This document shows, in pieces, positions 1 to 6,013 of a DNA stretch of 7,179 nucleotides (the first letter of the stretch is position 1; the number at the start of each line of letters is the position of its first letter). Both the position numbers and the translations under genes were made by a program. Location of the stretch: contig CALMIW010000087.1 in the NCBI GenBank assembly GCA_937864275.1, positions 1 through 7,179 on the forward strand. Reading direction: 5' to 3'. Source of the DNA: an uncultured Dehalococcoidia bacterium. Lineage in GTDB: Bacteria; Chloroflexota; Dehalococcoidia; Tepidiformales; Tepidiformaceae. A model generated the notes under the pieces. That model saw only the letters and a list, made by a program, of their open reading frames with translations, had not been told where the DNA came from and ran no database searches.

Positions 1-1
1 G

Positions 2-1348
2 GCGCTGGCGCTCGCTGAGTTGTGCGGACCGGTGCGTTTCGACGGGTTCGACGCCGATGGCGTGCCGGTGGGCGCACCCGCATCTCTGCCGTGGGTGCAG
101 ATCGCCGGCGTGTCCGAGAAGCAGACGAACAACACGATGTCGATGGTGTTGGCGATGGTCGCGGAGTCCCCGATCGTCGATGACTACGGGCTCGATCCTG
201 GGCTGACCCGAGTGTTCGCCGCAGGCGGCGGGAAGTTGGAACCGATCACTGCGTCGGCGTCGACCGCTGAGGGCGCGCGGCCGACGTTCTGTGTGCTCGA
301 CGAGACCCACCACTGGGTGCAGGCGAACGGTGGGCACAAGCTCGCCGAGGTGATCCGCAGGAACCTGGGCAAGTCGCGCGATGGCGCGGCGAGGTCGGTG
401 GAGACGACGAACGCTCACGAGATGGGCGTGGAGTCAGTGGCCGAGCGCTCGTACGACGCCTGGCAGGCGCAGGCCGCTGGACGGACTGCGCGGGCGACGA
501 TCCTGTACGACTCCCGCGAGGCTCCCCCAGGCGTCGACCTGTCCGACGAGGCGGAGCTGATGGCGGCGCTCGAGGCGGCCTACGGCGACTCGTCATGGGT
601 CGACCTGGAGCGTGTTCGTGACGAGGTCTATGACCCCGGCACGCCGCCGTCGGAGGCCCGCCGGTTCTACCTGAACCAGATGTCGGTGGCCGATGACGCG
701 TGGTTGTCGCCGTTGGAGTGGGATGCGCAGGCGTTGCCGGAGTTGACGCCGGCCGCCGGCGAGCAGATCACGCTCGGGTTCGACGGGTCGAAGTCGGATG
801 ACCATTCAGCGCTGATCGGGTGCCTCGTCGAGGTGGATCACGTGTTTGAGATCCATGTGTGGGAGCCGGATCGGATGACCGGCGAGGTCGACAGGGCGGA
901 CATCGACCGCCGTGTCCGCCAGGCCTTCGACACCTACGACGTGGTCGGGTTCCTCTCCGACCTGCACCCGTGGGAGTCGTACGTGGACCGCTGGGCGGAG
1001 GAGCTGGGCTCCGGTCTGTGCGTGAAGTCGACGTCACGGCATCCCGTGGCGTTCGACATGCGATCCCGCCAGGCCGAGTTCACGGCCGCGTGTGAGTCGT
1101 TCCACGATGCGATCGTCGAGCAGCAGCTGACGCACTGCGGCTCGACGCGGTTCCGCCAGCACGCCCACAACGCCCGCATGGCGTCGAATCGCTGGGGTGT
1201 GACGGTGCGCAAGGAGCATCGGGAATCCGCCCGCAAGATCGACGCCGTGCCCGCAGCAGTGCTCGCCCGATTGGCGCGTCAACAGTATCTGGCCCTCCCG
1301 AAGGCGCGCCGTCGCAGGCAGCGCACGGGGCGGGCGTCGTTCCTGTGA
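2..1348 (+). CDS. terL: Phage terminase large subunit, C-terminal part (5' end outside window)
   Basis: Motor and nuclease subunit that translocates phage DNA into the procapsid through the portal and cuts the concatemer. The frame is open to the left edge (residues ALALAEL precede the TTG at 20), so that TTG is not a real start and the Walker A region lies upstream. A Walker B-like segment VLDETHHW is at 293-316, with the Asp-Glu pair at 299-304. The nuclease domain shows the expected spaced acidic residues: Asp in LGFDGSKSDD (codon 782-784), Asp in FLSDLHPW (959-961) and Asp in RKIDAV (1241-1243). The stretch NARMASNRWGVTVRKEHRES just before the last Asp is typical of actinophage terminases as I know them. 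The C-terminus is basic (KARRRRQR). The gene ends 18 bases before the portal gene, the usual order. Family assignment is strong; the packaging type (cos or headful) cannot be judged here. Confidence 0.93.
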   Translation, partial: ALALAELCGPVRFDGFDADGVPVGAPASLPWVQIAGVSEKQTNNTMSMVLAMVAESPIVDDYGLDPGLTRVFAAGGGKLEPITASASTAEGARPTFCVLDETHHWVQANGGHKLAEVIRRNLGKSRDGAARSVETTNAHEMGVESVAERSYDAWQAQAAGRTARATILYDSREAPPGVDLSDEAELMAALEAAYGDSSWVDLERVRDEVYDPGTPPSEARRFYLNQMSVADDAWLSPLEWDAQALPELTPAAGEQITLGFDGSKSDDHSALIGCLVEVDHVFEIHVWEPDRMTGEVDRADIDRRVRQAFDTYDVVGFLSDLHPWESYVDRWAEELGSGLCVKSTSRHPVAFDMRSRQAEFTAACESFHDAIVEQQLTHCGSTRFRQHAHNARMASNRWGVTVRKEHRESARKIDAVPAAVLARLARQQYLALPKARRRRQRTGRASFL

Positions 1349-1352
1349 GAGT

Positions 1353-1360
1353 GAGGTGAT
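1353..1360 (+). promoter_or_regulatory. Strong ribosome binding site of the portal gene
   Basis: GAGGTGAT is fully complementary to the 3' end of bacterial 16S rRNA and sits 6 bases before the GTG at 1367. It fixes the portal start at this non-ATG codon and lies just downstream of the terminase stop. Confidence 0.75.
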
Positions 1361-1366
1361 TCACCG

Positions 1367-2692
1367 GTGCTGAGCAAGGCTGAGGCAGAGGTGATCGCCG
1401 GCGACCTGTTGAACATCCAGGCGGCGGAGCGGACCGAGCTCGACATGCTGCGGGACTACTGGCGAGGCGAGCAGCCGCTGCCGGTGATCCCATCGGGCGT
1501 GCCGTCCGAGGTCGTGCAGATGGCGGCGATGTCGCGGGTGAACGTGTGCAAGCTGGTGGTGGACGTGCCGGCGCAGTCGATGTTCGTCGACGGGTTCCGT
1601 GACGCCGGCGACGATTCGGCGCTGTGGTTGGTGTGGCAGGCGAACAAGATGGACGCCCATCAGTCTGCGATCTACCGGGCCGCGTTCGCCTACGGGACCT
1701 CGTACCTGAAGGTCGTCCCCGGCGAGGCGACACCGGTGATGCGCGGTCTGTCGCCGCGGTCGATGACGGCGGTCTACGACGAGGATCCGGACTGGCCGGT
1801 GTTCGCGCTGGAGACGGTGAACGCTCACCGGCGGGTGGAGTGGCGCCTGTACGACGATGAGGGCATCTACACGCTCGTCAACGATCCCGAGGTGGCGAAG
1901 GCGCGTAACCAGGCGTTCGCCCCTGTGCTGGCGTCGGAGGCGGCTCACGGAGCGGGCGTGTGCCCGATCGTGAGGTTCCGCAACGTCGACGAGCTCGACG
2001 GTGACACGTGGTCGGAGATTGGGGCGATCACTTCGCTTCAGGACCAGCTCGACTTCACCACGTTCGACCTGCTGGTCGCTCAGCACTTCGGGGCCTTCCG
2101 TCAGCGCTACATCATGGGTTGGCTGGCGGACACCGAGGCAGAGAAGATCAAGGCGTCAGCGTCGCGGATGTTGACCTTCGACGACCCTGAGGTCCGGGTC
2201 GGGGAGTTCGGCCAGACCGACCTGTCGGGCTACTTGAAGTCGCGCCAGGCGACGGTGGAGCAGTTCGGTGTGGTTTCCCAGGTGCCGCCACACAACCTGC
2301 TGGGGCAGATGGTGAACCTGTCGGCTGAGGCGCTGGTCGCTGCCGAGGTTGGTCACTCTCGCAAGATGGCTGAGCGTGAGATCGGCTTCGGTGAGTCGAT
2401 CGAGCAGGCTTTCGGGCTGGTCGGTGTCTACACGGGTGTGCCGGTGAGCGATGGCGCTCAGGTTCGCTGGCGTGACACGGAGGCGCGGTCGTTCGCTGCG
2501 ACGGTCGACGGGCTGGCGAAGCTGGCGCAGTCGCTCAACGTGCCCGTTGAAGCGTTGTGGGAGAAGATCCCCGGCGTAACGGCTCAGGACGTGACGAACT
2601 GGAAGGCGATGCGCCTGGCCGACGACGCCTTCGCTGCGCTGGACGCCGAGCTACGTAGGCAGGCGTCGCCGGCCGATGTCGTCAACAACTGA
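1367..2692 (+). CDS. Portal protein (SPP1 gp6-like)
   Basis: Subunit of the ring at the unique capsid vertex through which DNA enters and leaves; it binds terminase during packaging and the connector and tail afterwards. The 441-residue product has the usual size for the SPP1 gp6-like portals of actinophages. Near the N-terminus it carries the recognisable run DYWRGEQPLP (about residues 30-39), then MSRVNVCKLVVD (55-66) and QSMFVDGFR (70-78), which match the start of many mycobacteriophage-type portals as I recall them. A central region with TSLQDQLDF and RQRYIMGW, followed by QVPPHNLLG and LSAEAL, fits the helical stem and crown part of this family. The GTG start follows a strong ribosome binding site. 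The 3' end overlaps the next gene by 17 bases, which suggests translational coupling. No signal peptide or membrane segment is seen. Confidence 0.92.
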   Translation: MLSKAEAEVIAGDLLNIQAAERTELDMLRDYWRGEQPLPVIPSGVPSEVVQMAAMSRVNVCKLVVDVPAQSMFVDGFRDAGDDSALWLVWQANKMDAHQSAIYRAAFAYGTSYLKVVPGEATPVMRGLSPRSMTAVYDEDPDWPVFALETVNAHRRVEWRLYDDEGIYTLVNDPEVAKARNQAFAPVLASEAAHGAGVCPIVRFRNVDELDGDTWSEIGAITSLQDQLDFTTFDLLVAQHFGAFRQRYIMGWLADTEAEKIKASASRMLTFDDPEVRVGEFGQTDLSGYLKSRQATVEQFGVVSQVPPHNLLGQMVNLSAEALVAAEVGHSRKMAEREIGFGESIEQAFGLVGVYTGVPVSDGAQVRWRDTEARSFAATVDGLAKLAQSLNVPVEALWEKIPGVTAQDVTNWKAMRLADDAFAALDAELRRQASPADVVNN

Positions 2693-3389
2693 GGGGCGGC
2701 GGCTCACAGAGGCCCACCGCCTCCGCCAGCTGCAACTACGAGCGATCACCGCTCGCGACGTACAGCTGTTGTGGAGGACGCTCGACCTCGAGGATTTCGC
2801 CCGAGGCTGGGCGAGCATCGAGCCGGCGCTGGTGACATCCATCCAGGCCCGACATCAACTGTCAGCCGGTCTGTCCGGCCGGTACTTCACCGAGTTCCAC
2901 GCCGCCGAAGGCGCCCAGGGCGCGCCGTCGGGGCGGCTGGCGGAGACGCCCGCTGCCGACGTTCTGGTGCCCAACCTGAGGTTGCTGGGTCCGGGCACCG
3001 TGGAGCGGACCGGCTCGCTGTCGACGGCGTTCTCGCAGGTCGAGAGCGAGGTGTCACGCCAGGTGCTCGCCGGTGGTCGCTCGACGATGGTTGAGTCGAT
3101 CGGCGCCACCCGCTACTGCCTCGGCTACGCACGGGTGTCAGACGGTTCACCGTGCGCCTTCTGCGCCATGCTCATCAGTAGGGGCGCGGTGTACGGCCCT
3201 GCTGCCGCCCATTTCGAGGCGCACCGCCGCTGTGGTTGCACGGCGGAGCCGGTGTACCGGATGGACCAGCCGCTACCGAACCAGGCCCAACACGACCGGT
3301 TCAGCGAGCTGTGGAACTCGATACCCCGCGGGCTGTCGCCCAGTGAAGCACGGGCCGAGTTCCGGCGTCGTTACGACGCCTTGACCTGA
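2676..3389 (+). CDS. MuF-like minor head protein / putative capsid maturation protein
   Basis: The 237-residue protein directly follows the portal, where Mu gpF/SPP1 gp7-like head proteins lie. In actinophage annotation these are often called capsid maturation proteases. The N-terminal two thirds is helical and Arg/Ala-rich, without an obvious enzyme motif. The C-terminal part has a compact Cys/His cluster: C148, C160-A-F-C163, H179, H183, C186-G-C188, with AMLISRGAVYG between the two halves. Such CxxC...HxxCxC signatures recur at the C-terminal end of MuF-domain proteins of actinophages and could bind zinc. I see no clear protease catalytic triad, so the protease label is carried over from convention. 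The ATG at 2676 lies inside the end of the portal gene. The only Shine-Dalgarno-like sequence, AGGCAGG at 2657-2663, is 12 bases upstream, so coupling to portal translation is likely. Confidence 0.8.
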   Translation: MSSTTEGRRLTEAHRLRQLQLRAITARDVQLLWRTLDLEDFARGWASIEPALVTSIQARHQLSAGLSGRYFTEFHAAEGAQGAPSGRLAETPAADVLVPNLRLLGPGTVERTGSLSTAFSQVESEVSRQVLAGGRSTMVESIGATRYCLGYARVSDGSPCAFCAMLISRGAVYGPAAAHFEAHRRCGCTAEPVYRMDQPLPNQAQHDRFSELWNSIPRGLSPSEARAEFRRRYDALT

Positions 3390-3390
3390 T

Positions 3391-3404
3391 CCCCCCGGTG
3401 GGGG
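3391..3404 (+). other. GC-only stem-loop between minor head protein and scaffold genes
   Basis: CCCCC at 3391-3395 can pair with GGGGG at 3400-3404 around a CGGT loop. It begins two bases after the stop codon of the minor head gene. No T-run follows, so it is a poor intrinsic terminator; an mRNA end-protecting or processing element, or a minor attenuator, is possible. The G-run could alternatively pair with the CCCC at 3406-3409 or 3415-3418. Confidence 0.4.
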
Positions 3405-3418
3405 TCCCCGATAGCCCC

Positions 3419-3425
3419 AGGAGGG
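3419..3425 (+). promoter_or_regulatory. Strong ribosome binding site of the scaffold gene
   Basis: AGGAGGG lies 7 bases before the ATG at 3433, near-ideal spacing for high-level translation, as expected for a scaffold made in hundreds of copies per head. Confidence 0.75.
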
Positions 3426-3432
3426 CACCCCA

Positions 3433-3930
3433 ATGGCAGAAGAGCACACTGACCCACCCGCGCCCGACGACGAGGACCCACCCCCGGAGGGTGAGCCGTT
3501 CGACGTGGAGCGTGCCAAGGCGAAGATCGCCAAGGCGAACAGCGAGGCCGCAAGCCTCCGCAAGCGACTGAAGGAGCTCGAAGCTCGCGCGGCGAAAGCC
3601 GACGAGTACGAGCAGGCCCAGAAGTCCGAAGCGGAGAAGCTGGCGGACCGGATCGCTGTAGCGGAGAAGGCGGCAGCGGACGCGGAACGGCGGGCGATGC
3701 TCGCCGAGGTTCGTGTTCAGCGCCCCGATCTGAACGCAACGCAGGTGGCGCGGCTCCAGGGCGGCGACATCGAAGCGCTGGTGGCGGACGCAGTCGAGGT
3801 CTACGGCGAGCCGGTCGGTTCGACGTCGGCACCGAAGCGGCGTCCCAGTGAGCTCAGACCAGGCGCCGTGAACGGCGCTGAGCCTGACCCCGACTTCGAC
3901 GCGGTCGTGGACCGCGTTCGGCGTTGGTGA
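3433..3930 (+). CDS. Capsid scaffolding protein
   Basis: Scaffold that directs coat protein into a correctly sized procapsid and then leaves. The call rests on architecture and position, between the minor head gene and the major capsid gene. The 165 residues start with an acidic, Pro-rich, probably disordered segment (1-24; DDEDPPPEGE). A long charged heptad-like helix follows from about residue 25 to 92, rich in Ala, Glu and Lys (ERAKAKIAK, LRKRLKELEARAAKADEYE), which should form a coiled coil. A short Asp/Ala region LNATQVARLQGGDIEALVAD (100-119) comes next. A disordered linker then leads to a small C-terminal end with DFDAVVDRVRRW (154-165). The basic, aromatic C-terminal tail is where scaffolds of this type commonly touch coat protein. 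The stop is 64 bases before the capsid gene. Sequence similarity to one named family is weak, as is normal for scaffolds. Confidence 0.82.
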   Translation: MAEEHTDPPAPDDEDPPPEGEPFDVERAKAKIAKANSEAASLRKRLKELEARAAKADEYEQAQKSEAEKLADRIAVAEKAAADAERRAMLAEVRVQRPDLNATQVARLQGGDIEALVADAVEVYGEPVGSTSAPKRRPSELRPGAVNGAEPDPDFDAVVDRVRRW

Positions 3931-3940
3931 CATCCCCGCA

Positions 3941-3981
3941 CGTCTCCGCCACGGAGCCGACGCGGTCACAACTACCTGACC
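3941..3981 (+). other. Two possible stem-loops in the leader of the major capsid gene
   Basis: The 64-base gap before the capsid gene can fold twice. CTCCG at 3944-3948 pairs with CGGAG at 3952-3956 around CCA, and could extend with CGT 3941-3943 and ACG 3960-3962 across a bulge. GGTCA at 3964-3968 pairs with TGACC at 3977-3981 around an 8-base loop and ends exactly where the ribosome binding site begins. They could affect mRNA stability or translation of the coat protein. The stems are short, and in such GC-rich DNA chance pairing is common. Confidence 0.3.
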
Positions 3982-3988
3982 AGGAGGT
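3982..3988 (+). promoter_or_regulatory. Strong ribosome binding site of the major capsid gene
   Basis: AGGAGGT is a near-perfect anti-16S match 6 bases before the GTG at 3995. It decides this start and suits the most abundant virion protein. Confidence 0.8.
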
Positions 3989-3994
3989 CGACAC

Positions 3995-4903
3995 GTGGCA
4001 AACACATTCCTGAAGCCAACAGTCATCAACCGGATGGCGCTGAAGCTCCTCCAGCGCGAGGTCGTGCTACCTCGCCTCGTGTGGAACTTCGCTGACGCCG
4101 AGTTCCGTGGCGCCTACGGCGACACCGTGACGCTGCGGCTGCCCGCAGTGCTCGCAGCGCGTGAGTACGGGTTCCGCAACAACCGCTCGTCCGAGATCGT
4201 CATCGACGACCTCACCGAGACGAGCGTGCCCGTGGTGCTCGACACCGACCTCTACTCGGCGGTCGCGCTGACCGACGAGCAGCTGACGCTCGACATCGTC
4301 GACTTCTCTGAGCAGGTCCTGAACCCGCAGGTGTCCGCGATCGCTCGCGGGCTCGAAGACCTGATCGTCGAGACGATGCAGAGCGCCACCTACGGCACGT
4401 CGCTGAACATCGCGGACTCCGCCGACGGCATGTGGGGAACGCTCCTCGATGCCCGCAAGGCGCTCAACGACGCCAACGTGCCCCGTGAGGGCCGCGTGGT
4501 GGTCGTCGGGTCCGAGATCGAGCGCGAGATCCTGTCCGACGACAAGTTCAACCGTGTCGACTCGGTGGGTGACGGCGCTGTCTCCGCTGTGCGGGAGGCG
4601 ACGATCAACCGTCTCGCCGGGTTCACGATCGTCGGCTCGAACGCCATCGACGCTGAGACGGCGATCGCGTTCCACCCGACGGCGTTCGCGTTCGTGAACG
4701 TCGCTCCGGTGGTCCCCGACGGCGCGAACTTCGGCTCACGCATGGCGGAGAGCGGGCTGGCGATGCGCTGGCTGCGCGACTACGACGCCCCGCACTTGCA
4801 GGACCGTTCGGTGGTGTCGTCCTTCGCTGGCTGCTCCAGCGTGGAGGACGACGGCACCACGAACGTGCGCGCCGTGCGCATCAACTTCCAGGGCGGCAGC
4901 TGA
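3995..4903 (+). CDS. Major capsid protein (P22 coat-like, HK97 fold)
   Basis: Main shell subunit of the head. The N-terminal sequence MANTFLKPTVINRMALKLLQ with LPRLVW (residues 25-30), followed by the GDTVTLRLPA segment (43-52), matches actinophage coat proteins usually placed in the P22 coat protein family, which share the HK97 fold. The middle has VVLDTDLYSAVALTDEQLTL and a long helix FSEQVLNPQVSAIARGLEDL, consistent with the spine helix and following domain. The later part (GRVVVVGSEIEREIL, LAGFTIVGSN, AFHPTAFAFV) has the strand pattern of the axial domain. At 302 residues it is shorter than P22 coat itself but a normal size for the actinophage versions. There is no obvious N-terminal propeptide cleavage site. 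The GTG start is fixed by a strong ribosome binding site. The stop overlaps the ATG of the connector gene by one base (TGATG), so the two are translated in series. Confidence 0.92.
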   Translation: MANTFLKPTVINRMALKLLQREVVLPRLVWNFADAEFRGAYGDTVTLRLPAVLAAREYGFRNNRSSEIVIDDLTETSVPVVLDTDLYSAVALTDEQLTLDIVDFSEQVLNPQVSAIARGLEDLIVETMQSATYGTSLNIADSADGMWGTLLDARKALNDANVPREGRVVVVGSEIEREILSDDKFNRVDSVGDGAVSAVREATINRLAGFTIVGSNAIDAETAIAFHPTAFAFVNVAPVVPDGANFGSRMAESGLAMRWLRDYDAPHLQDRSVVSSFAGCSSVEDDGTTNVRAVRINFQGGS

Positions 4904-5196
4904 TGGACGGTCCCGCGCTCGCGCAACTCGCAGACCTTGAAGCCCGCATGGGCGTCGTGGCCGACGTTGCGCGAGCGCGGGCCGCTCTGGATGACGCTTC
5001 GGCGCTCATCCGCTCTGAGGCCGGCGCCGAGGATTGGCTCGATGACGACGGGAACCTCGAGGTGGTCCCGTCGATCGTCGTCACGGTGTGCTGCAAGGTG
5101 GCCCAGCGGGTTCTGACGAACCCTGACGGCGTGACGAACGAGACGATCGGATCGTTCTCCAGTCGTTCACGAGCTCGTCGAGCGACGCGTACCTGA
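4903..5196 (+). CDS. Head-tail connector, N-terminal portion, truncated by a frameshift
   Basis: First head completion protein after the coat gene; such adaptor proteins dock on the portal ring and extend the DNA channel. The start codon shares one base with the capsid stop. Residues 1-86 look like an actinophage connector: a helical N-terminus, then SALIRSEAGAEDWLDDDGN and VPSIVVTVCCKVAQRVL with TNPDGVTNETIGSFS. After the TCC codon at 5158-5160 the frame runs into an Arg-rich tail SRSRARRATRT and stops at 5194-5196, giving 97 residues. That tail is unlike the preceding protein, while the expected continuation sits in the other frame (see the next entry). As read, the product would lack its C-terminal half and is probably non-functional unless the sequence contains an error. 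The connector identity is inferred from sequence style and position. Confidence 0.72.
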   Translation: MDGPALAQLADLEARMGVVADVARARAALDDASALIRSEAGAEDWLDDDGNLEVVPSIVVTVCCKVAQRVLTNPDGVTNETIGSFSSRSRARRATRT

Positions 5197-5360
5197 CGAA
5201 AGCTGAGCGCCGCCTGGTTCGCAAGGCGGCGGGGTCGAGCCTGATCGGGTCGGTCGAGCTGGAGTCGCCGTATCGGCGCTACTCGGCAGACGACCTGTAC
5301 GTGTCGGTCGCCGGCGGTGGCGACGATCTGCTGATGGGGCCGTGGCCCGAGTCGACGTGA
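5160..5360 (+). pseudogene. Head-tail connector, C-terminal portion in the -1 frame (frameshifted remainder)
   Basis: Reading from C5160 in the frame one base back gives QSFTSSSSDAYLTKAERR, then LVRKAAGSS, SPYRRYSADDLYVSVAGGG and GPWPEST, ending at TGA 5358-5360. This joins smoothly to the SFS at the end of the upstream part. The LTKAERR..RKAAG run and the closing tryptophan-containing tail are what I expect at the end of actinophage connector proteins. One extra C in the CC at 5159-5160 (CC to CCC) would restore a continuous 152-residue gene from 4903 to 5360. This frame has a stop at 5124-5126 and no plausible start or ribosome binding site before 5160, so it is not an independent gene. The TGA at 5358-5360 overlaps the GTG of the next gene in the usual four-base arrangement, which supports this as the original reading frame. 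Confidence 0.75.
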
Positions 5361-6013
5361 CGGGTGTCGCGATCATCGTCCCGGTGCTGGGGCGACCGCA
5401 CACGATCGAGCCGCTTGTAGAGTCGATCATGACGACTACACCAGGCGCTCAGATCCTGTTCGGGTGCTCACCTGACGACGCTCAGGTGGTCGACGTGATC
5501 GACGGGCTCGGACTGGAGTGGTTCACGGTCCCTGGACCGTACCGGGGCGACTACGCCCGCAAGATCAATCAGGGCTACCGGTTGTGCGTCGAGCCGTTGC
5601 TGTTCACCGGTGCGTGTGACATCCGGTTCCATCCGGGGTGGTTCGAGGCTGCGACGGCCGAGCTGGTCGACGGCATCGGCGTCGTCGGCACGAACGACCT
5701 CGGGTCCGCGCGGGTGATGGCGGGGCGACATTCGACGCACTCGCTGGTCACCCGCGACTACGTCGAGCGGTTCGGGACGATCGACGAGGTGGGCGTGGTC
5801 CTACACGAGGGCTACCCACACGAGTTCGTCGACGACGAGCTCGTGCAGACCGCGATCAGCCGTGACGCCTTCGCGTTCGCCGTCGACTCCCACGTGGAGC
5901 ACCTGCACCCGTCGTGGGGCAAGGCGCCGAGCGATGAGCTGTACGAGCGGACACCGGTGCGGATGGCTCACGGCCGGCGTCTCTACCGGCGGAGGCGACA
6001 GTTGTGGACGTGA
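5357..6013 (+). CDS. Glycosyltransferase-like protein, first of three
   Basis: Probable GT-A-fold sugar transferase of the family 2 type. It opens with a hydrophobic strand and loop VAIIVPVLGRP, the hallmark of family 2 N-termini. It then has GDYARKINQGY (residues 64-74), a CDIRFHPGW segment (87-95) at the position of the DxD sugar-nucleotide site, NDLGSARVMAG (113-123), a His-rich HSTHSLVTRDYVERFG stretch (125-140), FVDDELVQ (157-164) and HLHPSWGK (182-189). The DxD is reduced to a single Asp at that point, so metal binding may use another acidic residue. The C-terminus is strongly basic (RRLYRRRR). I chose the GTG at 5357 because it overlaps the connector stop as GTGA. A GTG at 5342 would add five residues; neither has a good ribosome binding site. 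The gene overlaps the next glycosyltransferase gene. Likely substrate: virion proteins, by position only. Confidence 0.75.
   Translation: MTGVAIIVPVLGRPHTIEPLVESIMTTTPGAQILFGCSPDDAQVVDVIDGLGLEWFTVPGPYRGDYARKINQGYRLCVEPLLFTGACDIRFHPGWFEAATAELVDGIGVVGTNDLGSARVMAGRHSTHSLVTRDYVERFGTIDEVGVVLHEGYPHEFVDDELVQTAISRDAFAFAVDSHVEHLHPSWGKAPSDELYERTPVRMAHGRRLYRRRRQLWT
5991..5995 (+). promoter_or_regulatory. Ribosome binding site deciding the start of the second glycosyltransferase
   Basis: GGAGG lies inside the end of the previous gene, 8 bases before the GTG at 6004 and 14 before the alternative GTG at 6010. The spacing favours 6004, although 6010 would give the GTGA overlap seen at the neighbouring junctions. 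Confidence 0.6.

Noticed and set aside
20..22. TTG at 20 as the start of the terminase gene
   Set aside because: The frame stays open to the window edge, no ribosome binding site precedes it, and the ATPase Walker A region that every large terminase needs would be missing.
1361..2086. Minus-strand open frame of 241 codons opposite the portal gene
   Set aside because: Arg/His-rich composition with no recognisable motif, lying fully opposite a well-supported portal gene; a product of high GC at third codon positions.
3391..3404. Intrinsic transcription terminator after the minor head gene
   Set aside because: The stem is short and followed by TCCCCGATAG, not a T-run, and termination here would cut off the scaffold and coat genes of the same module.
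3301..4029. Minus-strand open frame of 242 codons spanning the scaffold gene and both intergenic gaps
   Set aside because: It runs antisense to three supported genes, has no ribosome binding site that stands out, and has no recognisable domain.
5152..5166. Programmed ribosomal frameshift in the connector gene
   Set aside because: The bases TCG TTC TCC AGT do not form an X XXY YYZ slippery heptamer and I see no strong downstream hairpin. Programmed shifts in phage structural modules are known in tail assembly chaperone genes, not in connectors.
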